Source: an uncultured Eggerthellaceae bacterium
GTDB lineage: Bacteria > Actinomycetota > Coriobacteriia > Coriobacteriales > Eggerthellaceae
Length of the DNA: 17,956 nt
Direction of reading: 5' to 3'
NCBI GenBank assembly: GCA_946618265.1
Contig: CAMOLA010000041.1
Span: 1 to 17,956 of the forward strand
The translations under genes and the position numbers were made by a program. Numbering within the stretch: position 1 is the stretch's first letter; every line of letters begins with the position of its first letter. Shown here piece by piece: positions 12,453 through 17,956 of the stretch. The notes beneath the pieces were generated by a model that saw nothing but the letters and a program-made list of their open reading frames with translations, was not told the DNA's origin and did no database searches.

Positions 12453-12714
12453 GCTGGAGTACTCCGAGCGCTTCGCCGAGGATGTAGCGCGCGTGACGTC
12501 CGCGAAGGTGGAGGCGCGCATATACGCCGCGCTCGACAACATCGAGGCCTTCGGGAACTTCGGCTCGAAAGTCGTGCCCGACTCGATTCGTGAGGACTTC
12601 GGAGAGGGGGTGCGCAAGGTCGTGGTAAGCCCGTTCGACCTGATCTATACGTACTACCCGTCCGACGACCTTGCGCGAATCGAGGCGCTCGTCCACCAGA
12701 GGGCGGCGAGGTAG
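12445..12714 (+). CDS. RelE/ParE-type toxin
   Basis: 89-residue toxin of the RelE/ParE fold, normal length. LEYSERFAEDVARVTSAKVE is the N-terminal helix region; VRKVVVSPFDLIYTYYPSDD then LARIEALVHQRAAR is the C-terminal strand pair with the R-x-x-x-V-x-x-P-Y/F-x-L-I-Y pattern. Whether it cuts mRNA on the ribosome or blocks gyrase cannot be told. Start and overlap with the antitoxin indicate coupling. The module appears intact, unlike its AbiE and PIN neighbours. Confidence 0.85.
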   Translation: MPRLEYSERFAEDVARVTSAKVEARIYAALDNIEAFGNFGSKVVPDSIREDFGEGVRKVVVSPFDLIYTYYPSDDLARIEALVHQRAAR

Positions 12715-13119
12715 CCACCAAGCTGTCAACGAAACTGGGGTTATTTCACGTCGACGCCCTCCCGGTTCTCCTATGCTCCGTAGACCATCATATGAACGAG
12801 TGGATGAGCTCGTCGACGTCGCGCATGAACGGGCCGTGCGGGTCTAGATTCAAAAGTGGCGATATTTCGAGACCCTACCTGCCAGAGCCCGATAATTGCT
12901 TGTGTCAAGTTTGCGCCAAAAAAATCTCAAGCCCCTATGAGGAGTCTGGAAAAGGGGTACTATGAACTGCATTTTCGCAGTTCATATGCTATATTCGACC
13001 GATACGGCGAACGCGTTTGCCACCAGATCCAACCCTCATTCTCGCAGGTCGAAAACGCCCGAAAATTCTCAGGAGCCGTCCCAAAACCCCAGAAAAGGCA
13101 ATTGGGACAACCCCAACCT
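12715..13119. other. Gene-poor stretch with A/T-rich repeat-like DNA
   Basis: No supported gene. About 12789-12835 on the minus strand an in-frame tail MRDVDELIHSFI before a stop could be the end of a lost gene. From about 12850 the base composition becomes visibly more A/T-rich and a perfect hairpin (TATGAACTGC, ATTTTC, GCAGTTCATA; 12961-12986) appears. An open plus-strand frame here runs on through antisense ssb and REP DNA, so it is not accepted as a gene. Confidence 0.4.
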
Positions 13120-13323
13120 TCAAAAAATAGGGCACTTGATTTCCGAAACTTGCGCGCGGTTGCCGAACATCGTGACGTCGACGAAGTTGGGCGCGTCCTC
13201 CCACTCGCCCGCGGAGTTGCGGCGGCGGTCGTTCACGGCGACCGTCATGCTCATGACGCAGTTGCCGGACTGGGTGGCGCGGACCTCGGGATTGCGGGTC
13301 AGGTTGCCGGTGATGACGACACG
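13120..13323 (-). pseudogene. ssb: Single-stranded DNA-binding protein fragment
   Basis: The minus-strand frame reads RVVITGNLTRNPEVRATQSG, then NCVMSMTVAVNDRRRNSAGE, then WEDAPNFVDVTMFGNRAQ: the first half of the SSB OB fold. It lacks a start (a TAG from REP-like DNA directly precedes RVVI) and stops after VSEIKCPIF, so both ends are lost. SSB genes are common on plasmids and integrative elements; this is probably a scar of one. Confidence 0.8.
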
Positions 13324-13344
13324 CTAGAACCGTCTCCCTGTATC
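13312..13344. repeat. Half copy of the 63-bp REP-like palindrome
   Basis: GATGACGACACGCTAGAACC then GTCTCCCTGTATC matches the right arm of 10321-10383. It lies exactly between the ssb fragment and the HNH fragment, joining two unrelated genes. CGTGTC is shared by REP and ssb at the joint. Confidence 0.65.
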
Positions 13345-13345
13345 T

Positions 13346-13537
13346 GACGACCGCCGCGACAAGCTCGCCATGTACGAGGAGCAGGACCGCCGCAGCGCCA
13401 TCTGCGGCATGGAGTTCGGGCCCGACCAGATGCACGGCGAACACACCGCGCCGTTGAGCCAGGGCAGCCACACGACATACGACAACTGCCAGGCGCTCTG
13501 CACCGACTGCAGCCTGAAGAAGGGCGCCGACCGATGA
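13346..13537 (+). pseudogene. HNH endonuclease C-terminal fragment
   Basis: 63 codons from the REP edge to the TGA read RDKLAMYEEQDRRSAICGME, then FGPDQMHGEHTAPLSQGSHT, then TYDNCQALCTDCSLKK. This is the end of an HNH domain of the kind found in DUF262-type proteins (pattern C-x-x-C, D-H-x-x-P, G-G-x-T, N-C-x-x-L-C-x-x-C-N). Several key positions have changed: first zinc Cys to Ser, Asp of DHxxP to Glu, final Asn to Ser. No start remains. Decayed. Confidence 0.65.
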
Positions 13538-13593
13538 TCCCGTGCCGCTTCGGTGACGTTCTCCGTTAGCGACTACCGCGAAAGCGCGGTCTG

Positions 13594-13695
13594 TGCTAAC
13601 ATGTGAAAAGTCAGCGGTGCCCGCCGCTTTGAGGACAGCCGGGTTGCCGTTTGACGGAGGCTTAACGACCGGGCTTATGTCCGGTCGTTCTTATT
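13594..13695 (+). ncRNA. Candidate antitoxin small RNA (type I system)
   Basis: An extended -10 (TGCTAACAT, 13594-13602) is followed by about 85 bases with stem AGCGG/CCGCT and a GGACAGCCGGGTTGCCGT stretch, ending in the hairpin of 13664-13689 with CTTATT. It runs against the 3' end of the small membrane-peptide gene and shares its terminator region, the layout of Fst/par-type antitoxin RNAs. No good -35. Inferred from layout, not proven. Confidence 0.45.
13664..13695 (+). terminator. Hairpin shared by convergent small RNA and peptide gene
   Basis: AACGACCGG, loop GCTTATGT, CCGGTCGTT, then CTTATT. Perfect 9-bp stem. On the opposite strand the loop contains the stop codon of the small peptide gene. 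Confidence 0.65.
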
Positions 13696-13797
13696 ACGCC
13701 GCCGCCGGGTGGCAAATCGCCCCGCGCAATGAAGCACGAAACCCACGATGGTGAGCACCGAGGCCACGCCGTTGAGCTCGTCCAGAAACTCGGACAT
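13675..13797 (-). CDS. Small membrane peptide, candidate type I toxin
   Basis: 40 residues: MSEFLDELNGVASVLTIVGF then VLHCAGRFATRRRRNKNDRT. One hydrophobic helix (about 9-26) and a strongly basic tail, the layout of Fst-like and holin-like type I toxins. AAGGAGGTG lies eight bases before ATG 13797; a second ATG four bases upstream is too close to it and gives an unrelated peptide. The stop codon is in the loop of a hairpin shared with a convergent candidate small RNA. The gene is between HNH and relaxase remnants, as such modules often sit on mobilisable elements. Could also be a plain small membrane protein. Confidence 0.5.
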   Translation of the reverse strand: MSEFLDELNGVASVLTIVGFVLHCAGRFATRRRRNKNDRT

Positions 13798-13810
13798 TCA
13801 TAATCCACCT

Positions 13811-13827
13811 CCTTCCTTTGAAGAAGG
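13811..13827 (-). promoter_or_regulatory. Stem-loop partly masking the peptide's ribosome-binding site
   Basis: On the minus strand CCTTC and GAAGG pair across TTCAAAG, burying the first bases of the Shine-Dalgarno sequence. Such masking is usual for type I toxins. Confidence 0.35.
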
Positions 13828-13959
13828 CAAACCCGGCATGGGCGAACACCGCCAACCAACAGATTCTAACCGCCGAAACCGCCGCAGCGGACCTCAGCTC
13901 CAGCGTTCACCTGCAAACCACGCAACGTTCGCCTTCGCAACTCATGTGCCTTGCGGCGC

Positions 13960-14061
13960 ATGCTGAGGAGGCAAACGCTCGACGCCCTCGCCGAGATCAG
14001 GGAGGCGGCGCGCACCCTCACCGCCATGGCGGGCGGCAAGCTCCCGAAGAGGAGGCGGTGA
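13960..14061 (+). CDS. MobC-like relaxosome protein tail or small protein
   Basis: 33 residues: MLRRQTLDALAEIREAARTL then TAMAGGKLPKRRR. It ends four bases before the relaxase ATG. The DALAEIREAARTLTAMAGG helix resembles the C-terminus of MobC accessory proteins, which normally precede the relaxase. The frame stays open further upstream, but no MobC ribbon-helix-helix is recognisable there, so this is probably a 3' remnant. Confidence 0.4.
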   Translation: MLRRQTLDALAEIREAARTLTAMAGGKLPKRRR

Positions 14062-14065
14062 TCCC

Positions 14066-14743
14066 ATGGCGATAATCAAGCACATCCCGTCGAAGAACGC
14101 GGACTACGAAGCGGCAATCGACTACCTCATGTACCAGCACGACGAGCTCTCCGGGAAAATGCTGCGCGACGGGGAGGGCCGGCCAATCGTGCGCGAGGAC
14201 TTCCTCATGGACGGCATCAACTGCGAGCCGTTCGAGTACCCGATGGCCGCCATGGAGACGAACCGCCTCTACGGCAAGAACGCCGCCAAGGGCGACGTGA
14301 AGTCGCACCACTACGTGCTCAGTTTCGACCCGCGCGACAAGGACGTCGGGCTCACCTTCGACGAGGCCCACCGAATGGCCGTCGGCTTCGCTCACGAATG
14401 GTTCGGCGGCCACCAGGGAATCGTGTTCACGCACCCGGAGGGCCACAACGAGTCCGGCAACATCCACTGCCACATTGTCTTCTGCAGCGTGCGCTCGAAG
14501 GACGAGCCCATAAGGGAATGGATGACGCACGAGAGCGAATGGCGCGCCGGGGGCAAGCACCACGCCACCGACAAATGCCACGCCGAACTCAAACAGGCCG
14601 TGATGGACATGTGCCGAAAGCGCAACCTGCACCAGGTCGACCTTCTCGGGCGCGGGTCACCATTGCGGGCTTTGGCCATATTGTCTAACAACGAGGAGGC
14701 ACGCGGGTTTTTTATTCTCTGTATATTTTGGCTTCCGAATTAA
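14066..14743 (+). pseudogene. MobA/VirD2-type relaxase, truncated
   Basis: Relaxases nick oriT and lead a plasmid or element strand into conjugation. About 195 residues are genuine: MAIIKHIPSKNADYEAAIDY opens the fold, the paired region SHHYVLSFDPRDKDVGLTFD follows, and the metal-binding motif GNIHCHIVFCSVR (HxH) is intact. The sequence matches the family until NLHQVDLLG (about 14650), then turns into unrelated codons (RGSPLRALAILSNNEEARGF) and stops at 14743; full relaxases run several hundred residues further. The break coincides with the start of A/T-rich DNA carrying the ATPase operon, so that block was inserted here or replaced the 3' part. oriT should lie in 13800-14060 but was not identified. 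Confidence 0.85.
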
Positions 14744-14795
14744 GATACACTAATAACCACAATATATGTTTATCTGTAATGCCGAGGAGGAAGCC

Positions 14796-15998
14796 GTGAA
14801 GCTGCTGCACTTCGAAGTCGAAGGGGCGTCGCTATTCAAAAACGGAACTGTGTCCCTCGATCTAATCGCTACTGACAGGGTGGCTAAGCAGCTCGATTCG
14901 GAAGCGATAGGCGATGTGAGCAGAATCGGGCAGGCGGGCTCAGTGTATGCCCTGAACGTCATAGGAATATCGGGCGTTAACGCTTCAGGTAAAACAACGT
15001 TGTTAAATCTACTTCGATTTGTCCTAACTCAGCTTACGGGCACATATGAGATGAGGGAGTTTTCTTTGCCCCAAAAGCGCTTGGGGAAACTCAATAAGGA
15101 AGTCACGATCCGATCCATTTTTTGGCACGAGGGAAACTACTATCTGATTGAATCCCATATTACAAGATCGATGACCGATTGGTTTTCGGCCACATCTGAC
15201 ATGCGGGAGTCGTTCATCTATACCGATGAAACCATATGGATGCTTTCGTCCTCGAGGCCGAAGCGCTCCGTCCTTGTCGACGCCGATAAGTTCAAAGAGA
15301 ATGCCACGGTCCGCTTGCGCCGTAATGGAGACCTTTCGATTCCGGATGATGCTCGCAGATTTCTGAACGACCGAACGTCTATAGCCGTTTTCGTCACAAA
15401 TAGGGCTCCATTAGCGGTCGGTTCGCTGTCGCGCCAGCTCCCTGCGATAACCATGCCAACCGAAGTCATCCAAGCCTTTGATGGAAGCGTTGAAAAGCTT
15501 TCCTGGGACCCAGAGGCCCAGGTCTTTCACCTTGCGTTCAAGGGAGAAAAGGAGCGCATCGTTGGAATGGAGGCCGCCGTTGCCATGCTCTCGCGGGGAA
15601 CCATCGAGGGAGCCGAGTTGATCGACCATGCAATAGGGATCCTCAAACAGGGGGGCTATTTCATCGTGGATGAAATTGAGGAAAGCCTCAATCGCTCGCT
15701 TGTAGCTACGGTAATCGAGCTTTTTGCCTCCCCGATAACCAATCCGCATGGTGCTCAGCTGGTGTTTTCAACCCACTATCCGGAAATCCTCGACTCCGTC
15801 AGGAGAAAGGATGCAGTGTACGTACTTGTTCGAGATGAGGATTGGCGAACATCGGTGGTGAAATATGCGGATTCCATCAATCGCATCGAGAATAAAAAGT
15901 CTGCCGTCATCAACAACAATATCATTCGTGGCTCGATGCCACGGTACCCCGATGTACAAGCGATGCGCGATTATGTAAGGGCGTGTGTCAATGGGTAG
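14796..15998 (+). CDS. AAA/ABC-type ATPase, first gene of a probable defence operon
   Basis: 400 residues from GTG 14796, chosen because GAGGAGG lies five bases before it; ATG 14766 has no such site. Walker A GISGVNASGKTT ends at about 68; an ABC-like signature LSRGT is near 265; Walker B GGYFIVDEIEESL is at about 286-298 with a catalytic Glu; the switch His is in VFSTHYPEILD (about 322-332). This is the layout of RloA/AAA_15-type ATPases that power abortive-infection and anti-phage systems with a Toprim or RloB partner (AbiL, PARIS and similar). It overlaps the next gene by eight bases. Codons are more A/T-rich than the flanks, which suggests transfer. The exact system type cannot be assigned. 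Confidence 0.82.
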   Translation: MKLLHFEVEGASLFKNGTVSLDLIATDRVAKQLDSEAIGDVSRIGQAGSVYALNVIGISGVNASGKTTLLNLLRFVLTQLTGTYEMREFSLPQKRLGKLNKEVTIRSIFWHEGNYYLIESHITRSMTDWFSATSDMRESFIYTDETIWMLSSSRPKRSVLVDADKFKENATVRLRRNGDLSIPDDARRFLNDRTSIAVFVTNRAPLAVGSLSRQLPAITMPTEVIQAFDGSVEKLSWDPEAQVFHLAFKGEKERIVGMEAAVAMLSRGTIEGAELIDHAIGILKQGGYFIVDEIEESLNRSLVATVIELFASPITNPHGAQLVFSTHYPEILDSVRRKDAVYVLVRDEDWRTSVVKYADSINRIENKKSAVINNNIIRGSMPRYPDVQAMRDYVRACVNG

Positions 15999-16572
15999 CA
16001 TCGTCGAAGATTTGCTTTCTCGCTATGTGCTATTCAGTTGCGAGGGGACTGCTGAGGGCGTTGTTATCCAACGGTTGGTAGATGCAGAAAAGCTGATTGT
16101 TCCAAATGATCGAATCGTGAAAGACCCCATTACGTTCAAGCCATTTACGCGCTTGCGCAAATCCAAGGACATCGAAGAAAGATTCTTTGGACAGAATTAC
16201 GCTGTTGAGGGATCCGAGGGACTTCTTTTGGCCCGCATCGTCGACAGCCGAAGCGCAAAGTTCTCTCTGTCGCGAATGAACCGGGACGTCGCATTGGTAA
16301 AGAGCTTTATTACGGCCCCGGAAATTGAGATGCTCGTGATTCACGCTGAGGGAGCATATGAAGACTGGCGCAGAAAGAGCAGGCTGGATCGTCAGCTTAC
16401 GCCGAGCGGGTATTGCGTTCAATGCCTTGGCTTGAAAGAAGTGAAAACGGGGAACTTTCTGCATGGGTATTGGAACGATCCCGATAAGCTCACCTCCGCA
16501 ATTCACGCTTACTCATCTAAGCTTGGAAAACGAAAAACCGATGAGCTAACGCTTGCAAATCTGCTGAAGTGA
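15991..16572 (+). CDS. Toprim-like partner of the ATPase (probable effector)
   Basis: 193 residues from ATG 15991, inside the ATPase 3' end, with AAGGG upstream. YVLFSCEGTAEGVVIQRL (12-29) has the C-E-G-x-x-E start of Toprim/RloB-like nucleases; RIVDSRSAKF (Asp 85) and APEIEMLVIHAEG (Glu 111 and 113) could complete the acidic site; GYCVQCLGLKEVKTGNFL and the tail DELTLANLLK look like family signatures but I cannot name the family. It is shorter than AriB (PARIS) and lacks an obvious DUF4435 architecture. In such pairs the ATPase senses infection and the Toprim-like protein cuts nucleic acid. A stem-loop lies about 75 bp behind the stop. Confidence 0.6.
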   Translation: MGSIVEDLLSRYVLFSCEGTAEGVVIQRLVDAEKLIVPNDRIVKDPITFKPFTRLRKSKDIEERFFGQNYAVEGSEGLLLARIVDSRSAKFSLSRMNRDVALVKSFITAPEIEMLVIHAEGAYEDWRRKSRLDRQLTPSGYCVQCLGLKEVKTGNFLHGYWNDPDKLTSAIHAYSSKLGKRKTDELTLANLLK

Positions 16573-16646
16573 TCGCCCCAGTGGTTGCGTATTTGCTGCA
16601 TATCCCACATCTTAAAACATGGAATGCGAGCGTGTTGTTTCCGATT

Positions 16647-16694
16647 GTTGGCGCCGGGCATCATTAATCCGCGTTAATTATGCTCAGCGCCAAC
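16647..16694. terminator. 48-bp inverted repeat between convergent genes
   Basis: GTTGGCGC and GCGCCAAC at the ends, GCATCATTAA and TTAATTATGC inside, loop TCCGCG. It lies between the Toprim-like gene (plus) and the HNH gene (minus), so a two-way terminator is likely, although there is no T-tract. It could also be an attachment or recombination site. Confidence 0.45.
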
Positions 16695-16713
16695 ACCCTC
16701 GTTACGTCAGCGT

Positions 16714-17310
16714 CTAACGCCGACAAAAGTCCGGGTTACTTAGCCGCGTGAGGCTCCGCCTTCTCATGTCTGGTAGCGTTACCCCCATGCTAACAGCGAG
16801 GTTTTTAAGCATCATCCGGAAAACACCCGCCATTGTCGCTTTGTTGGGCATGCCCTGCCCAAAGTGCTTCGTGGAACGACGGAACGCATCTGCAATAGCA
16901 GCTTCCAACTCCCCCTTGTCAACCTTTCCGCTTTGCTCCAAAAACAGCAGGTCATCGTTTATCGTTCTCTGGTATATGCGCGCGTATTCGTGCTCGGCCT
17001 CTATTTGCCAGAAAGCATCATAATGATTGCAGCTGTAGGCCATAAGCCAATCCCACATGATTTCGGGGTCGCTGACGTTGGGGCCTTCCTCGTGGCACTG
17101 ACGGCAAAGGATAACGTAATTAGAGGGCTCGTCACCCCCGCCCAGGGAGTGGGGAACGATATGGCACCTCGTGAGTTCTTTCACCGAACCGCATCTCCAG
17201 CACCTCTCCTCGGCTTCGGCCCAGTCCACGCTCAGGTCGCTTTCGTCAACGATTCCCGACCAGTAGTCTGCAATCTCCCAAATAGTGGTTTCGTTATGTC
17301 TGCGTTTCAT
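16714..17310 (-). CDS. HNH endonuclease domain protein
   Basis: 198 residues from ATG 17310, which follows AAGGAGG; a longer in-frame start exists but lacks a site. The HNH core is at about 37-80: CWRCGSVKELTRCHIVPHSL then GGGDEPSNYVILCRQCHEEG, with both zinc Cys pairs, the His of CHIVPH and the Asn/His positions in place, so likely active. The rest (EIMWDWLMAYSCNHYDAFWQ, IADAFRRSTKHFGQGM) is not recognised and is not a restriction enzyme I know. It faces the ATPase/Toprim-like operon across a hairpin and shares its A/T-richer composition; it may belong to the same transferred block, either as defence nuclease or passenger. Confidence 0.75.
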   Translation of the reverse strand: MKRRHNETTIWEIADYWSGIVDESDLSVDWAEAEERCWRCGSVKELTRCHIVPHSLGGGDEPSNYVILCRQCHEEGPNVSDPEIMWDWLMAYSCNHYDAFWQIEAEHEYARIYQRTINDDLLFLEQSGKVDKGELEAAIADAFRRSTKHFGQGMPNKATMAGVFRMMLKNLAVSMGVTLPDMRRRSLTRLSNPDFCRR

Positions 17311-17380
17311 GACGCCTCCTTTGTCTGGGACAAAACACCGATTAAGCGACGGTGCGCCGCTAGCCGAATGCAGCTCGTCA

Positions 17381-17408
17381 ATCATAGTAGCCGATTGCAA
17401 CCAACCAA
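17381..17408 (-). promoter_or_regulatory. Promoter candidate of the HNH gene
   Basis: On the minus strand TTGGTT (17403-17408), 16 bases, TATGAT (17381-17386), 71 bp upstream of the ATG. Confidence 0.4.
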
Positions 17409-17461
17409 CTCGTTAATTTTGGCATACTGCAGCTTGCTATAGCGACCAGCAATATCCCTGC

Positions 17462-17711
17462 TGCCTCGCGAAGCAAGCCTGCAGGAGCGCACGGTACGTG
17501 CGGCTCCCGGACCCGCTGATGGAGCGCGACGAGCTCGCCGCCGCCACCGAGCGGTCGAACACCAAAGCCCTGAAGAAGCGCGCACGCTACGAGATCTTGG
17601 TCTTGGACGAATGGCTCACCGAGGACGTGAACGACGTCGACATCTCCTTCCCGTTCGAGCTGATCGCGCGGCGGTACGCGACGAAATCGACGGCGCTCTG
17701 CACCCGGTACG
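17462..17711 (+). pseudogene. istB: IS21-type IstB ATPase fragment
   Basis: The frame reads CCLAKQACRSARYVRLPDPL, then MERDELAAATERSN, then YEILVLDEWLTED, then FELIARRYATKSTALCTRYG. This is the middle of IstB, with Walker B (LVLDEW) but without Walker A, which should lie just to the left. After CTRYG the match ends (about 17711) and the frame stops at 17746. Both sides are cut: left by the A/T-rich block, right by the IS256-like element. Confidence 0.75.
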
Positions 17712-17832
17712 GTAACGTACAATTACTTGCGCACTTTGACAGCTGAACACGTCTAGAGAAACAAAGACATGGCCCTCGCCGTCGGTATGATTGGAATTGT
17801 CTAGAAACCGATCATGCTAGGAGGCTTAAGCC
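17712..17832 (+). mobile_element. Probable left end of an IS256-family element
   Basis: IstB similarity stops near 17711, and the next gene, 120 bp on, is an IS256-type transposase. The stretch between is non-coding and should hold the left inverted repeat and promoter. The exact tip cannot be fixed because the right end is outside the window. Confidence 0.5.
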
Positions 17833-17956
17833 ATGTCCAACCCCATCGTATCATTCGACGAGGACGCCATAAGGTCCGACATCAGGGAGCTCGTCAGAAA
17901 GACGGTAGAGGACACCATCAACGCGCTGCTCGACGAGGAGGCGGACCCGCTCGTGA
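17833..17956 (+). CDS. IS256-family (mutator-type) transposase, N-terminus only
   Basis: The ATG at 17833 follows GGAGG by about eight bases. The visible 41 residues contain SDIRELVRKTVEDTINALLD then EEADPLV, the typical N-terminal helix of IS256-family transposases (x-R-x-x-V-x-x-T-V-E-x-x-L/I-N-x-L-L-D-E-E-A-D). The DDE domain lies beyond the right edge, so completeness is unknown. The element appears to have landed in istB. Confidence 0.75.
   Translation, partial: MSNPIVSFDEDAIRSDIRELVRKTVEDTINALLDEEADPLV

Noticed and set aside
12856..13347. 163-codon plus-strand frame
   Set aside because: It crosses repeat-like DNA, antisense ssb and half a REP palindrome, so it is a chance fusion of unrelated pieces.
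13800..14060. oriT upstream of the relaxase
   Set aside because: Expected here, but I could not recognise a nick-site consensus or convincing inverted repeat apart from the peptide gene's leader stem.
14018..14632. 204-codon open frame opposite the relaxase
   Set aside because: Antisense of a well-supported gene, His/Val-rich with no domain.
1..17956. CRISPR array, tRNA or riboswitch
   Set aside because: No regularly spaced repeats, cloverleaf or known riboswitch core was seen; repeats here are irregularly spaced palindromes.

Overview
The window is a GC-rich accessory region from what looks like an actinobacterium. Codon use, the basic C-terminal domain of the large surface protein and the dense mix of toxin-antitoxin remnants and IS ends resemble Coriobacteriia (Eggerthellaceae); this is inference from recognition, not a search. 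No tRNA, rRNA, CRISPR array or core-metabolism operon is visible.

Positions 1-4875: the 3' part of an IS30-type transposase is followed by a patchwork of dispersed repeats. Eight copies of an imperfectly palindromic motif of about 30 bp punctuate it, three of them directly after the stop codon of an IS30 transposase or a remnant of one. Between the copies lie single genes: a flavodoxin-fold NAD(P)H oxidoreductase (1054-1644), a membrane-anchored zinc-ribbon protein (1881-2603) and a class II Fic protein (minus, 3169-4434). The gaps also hold strong hairpins with a constant GGGGA..TCCCC core and variable arms.

Positions 4876-10257: a 1,420-residue secreted surface protein (minus) with a DUF2135/YfaP-like domain, a propeller-like middle, five GWY-type repeats, an Asp/Glu/Tyr-rich insert and a basic C-terminal domain. 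Behind it are a decayed Phd-PIN toxin-antitoxin pair and a histidine phosphatase with a clear terminator.

Positions 10258-12714: a run of toxin-antitoxin modules. In order: a large REP-like palindrome, RelB/DinJ-type antitoxin plus PemK/MazF-type toxin (minus, with promoter and operator), a decayed AbiE system (antitoxin gene with a frameshift at its start, toxin reduced to a stub), and a Phd/YefM-type antitoxin with a RelE/ParE toxin (plus).

Positions 12715-17956: wreckage of mobile elements. An ssb fragment and an HNH fragment meet at half of a REP-like element. Next comes a candidate type I toxin-antitoxin locus (40-residue membrane peptide with a convergent small RNA), a MobC-like tail and a truncated relaxase. 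The relaxase is cut off by a visibly more A/T-rich block carrying a two-gene ATPase plus Toprim-like operon (probable anti-phage module) and a convergent HNH nuclease gene. An istB fragment and the start of an IS256-family transposase close the window. The most interesting parts are the ATPase/Toprim-like operon in the relaxase, the candidate type I locus, and the motif-punctuated single-gene segments at the left.
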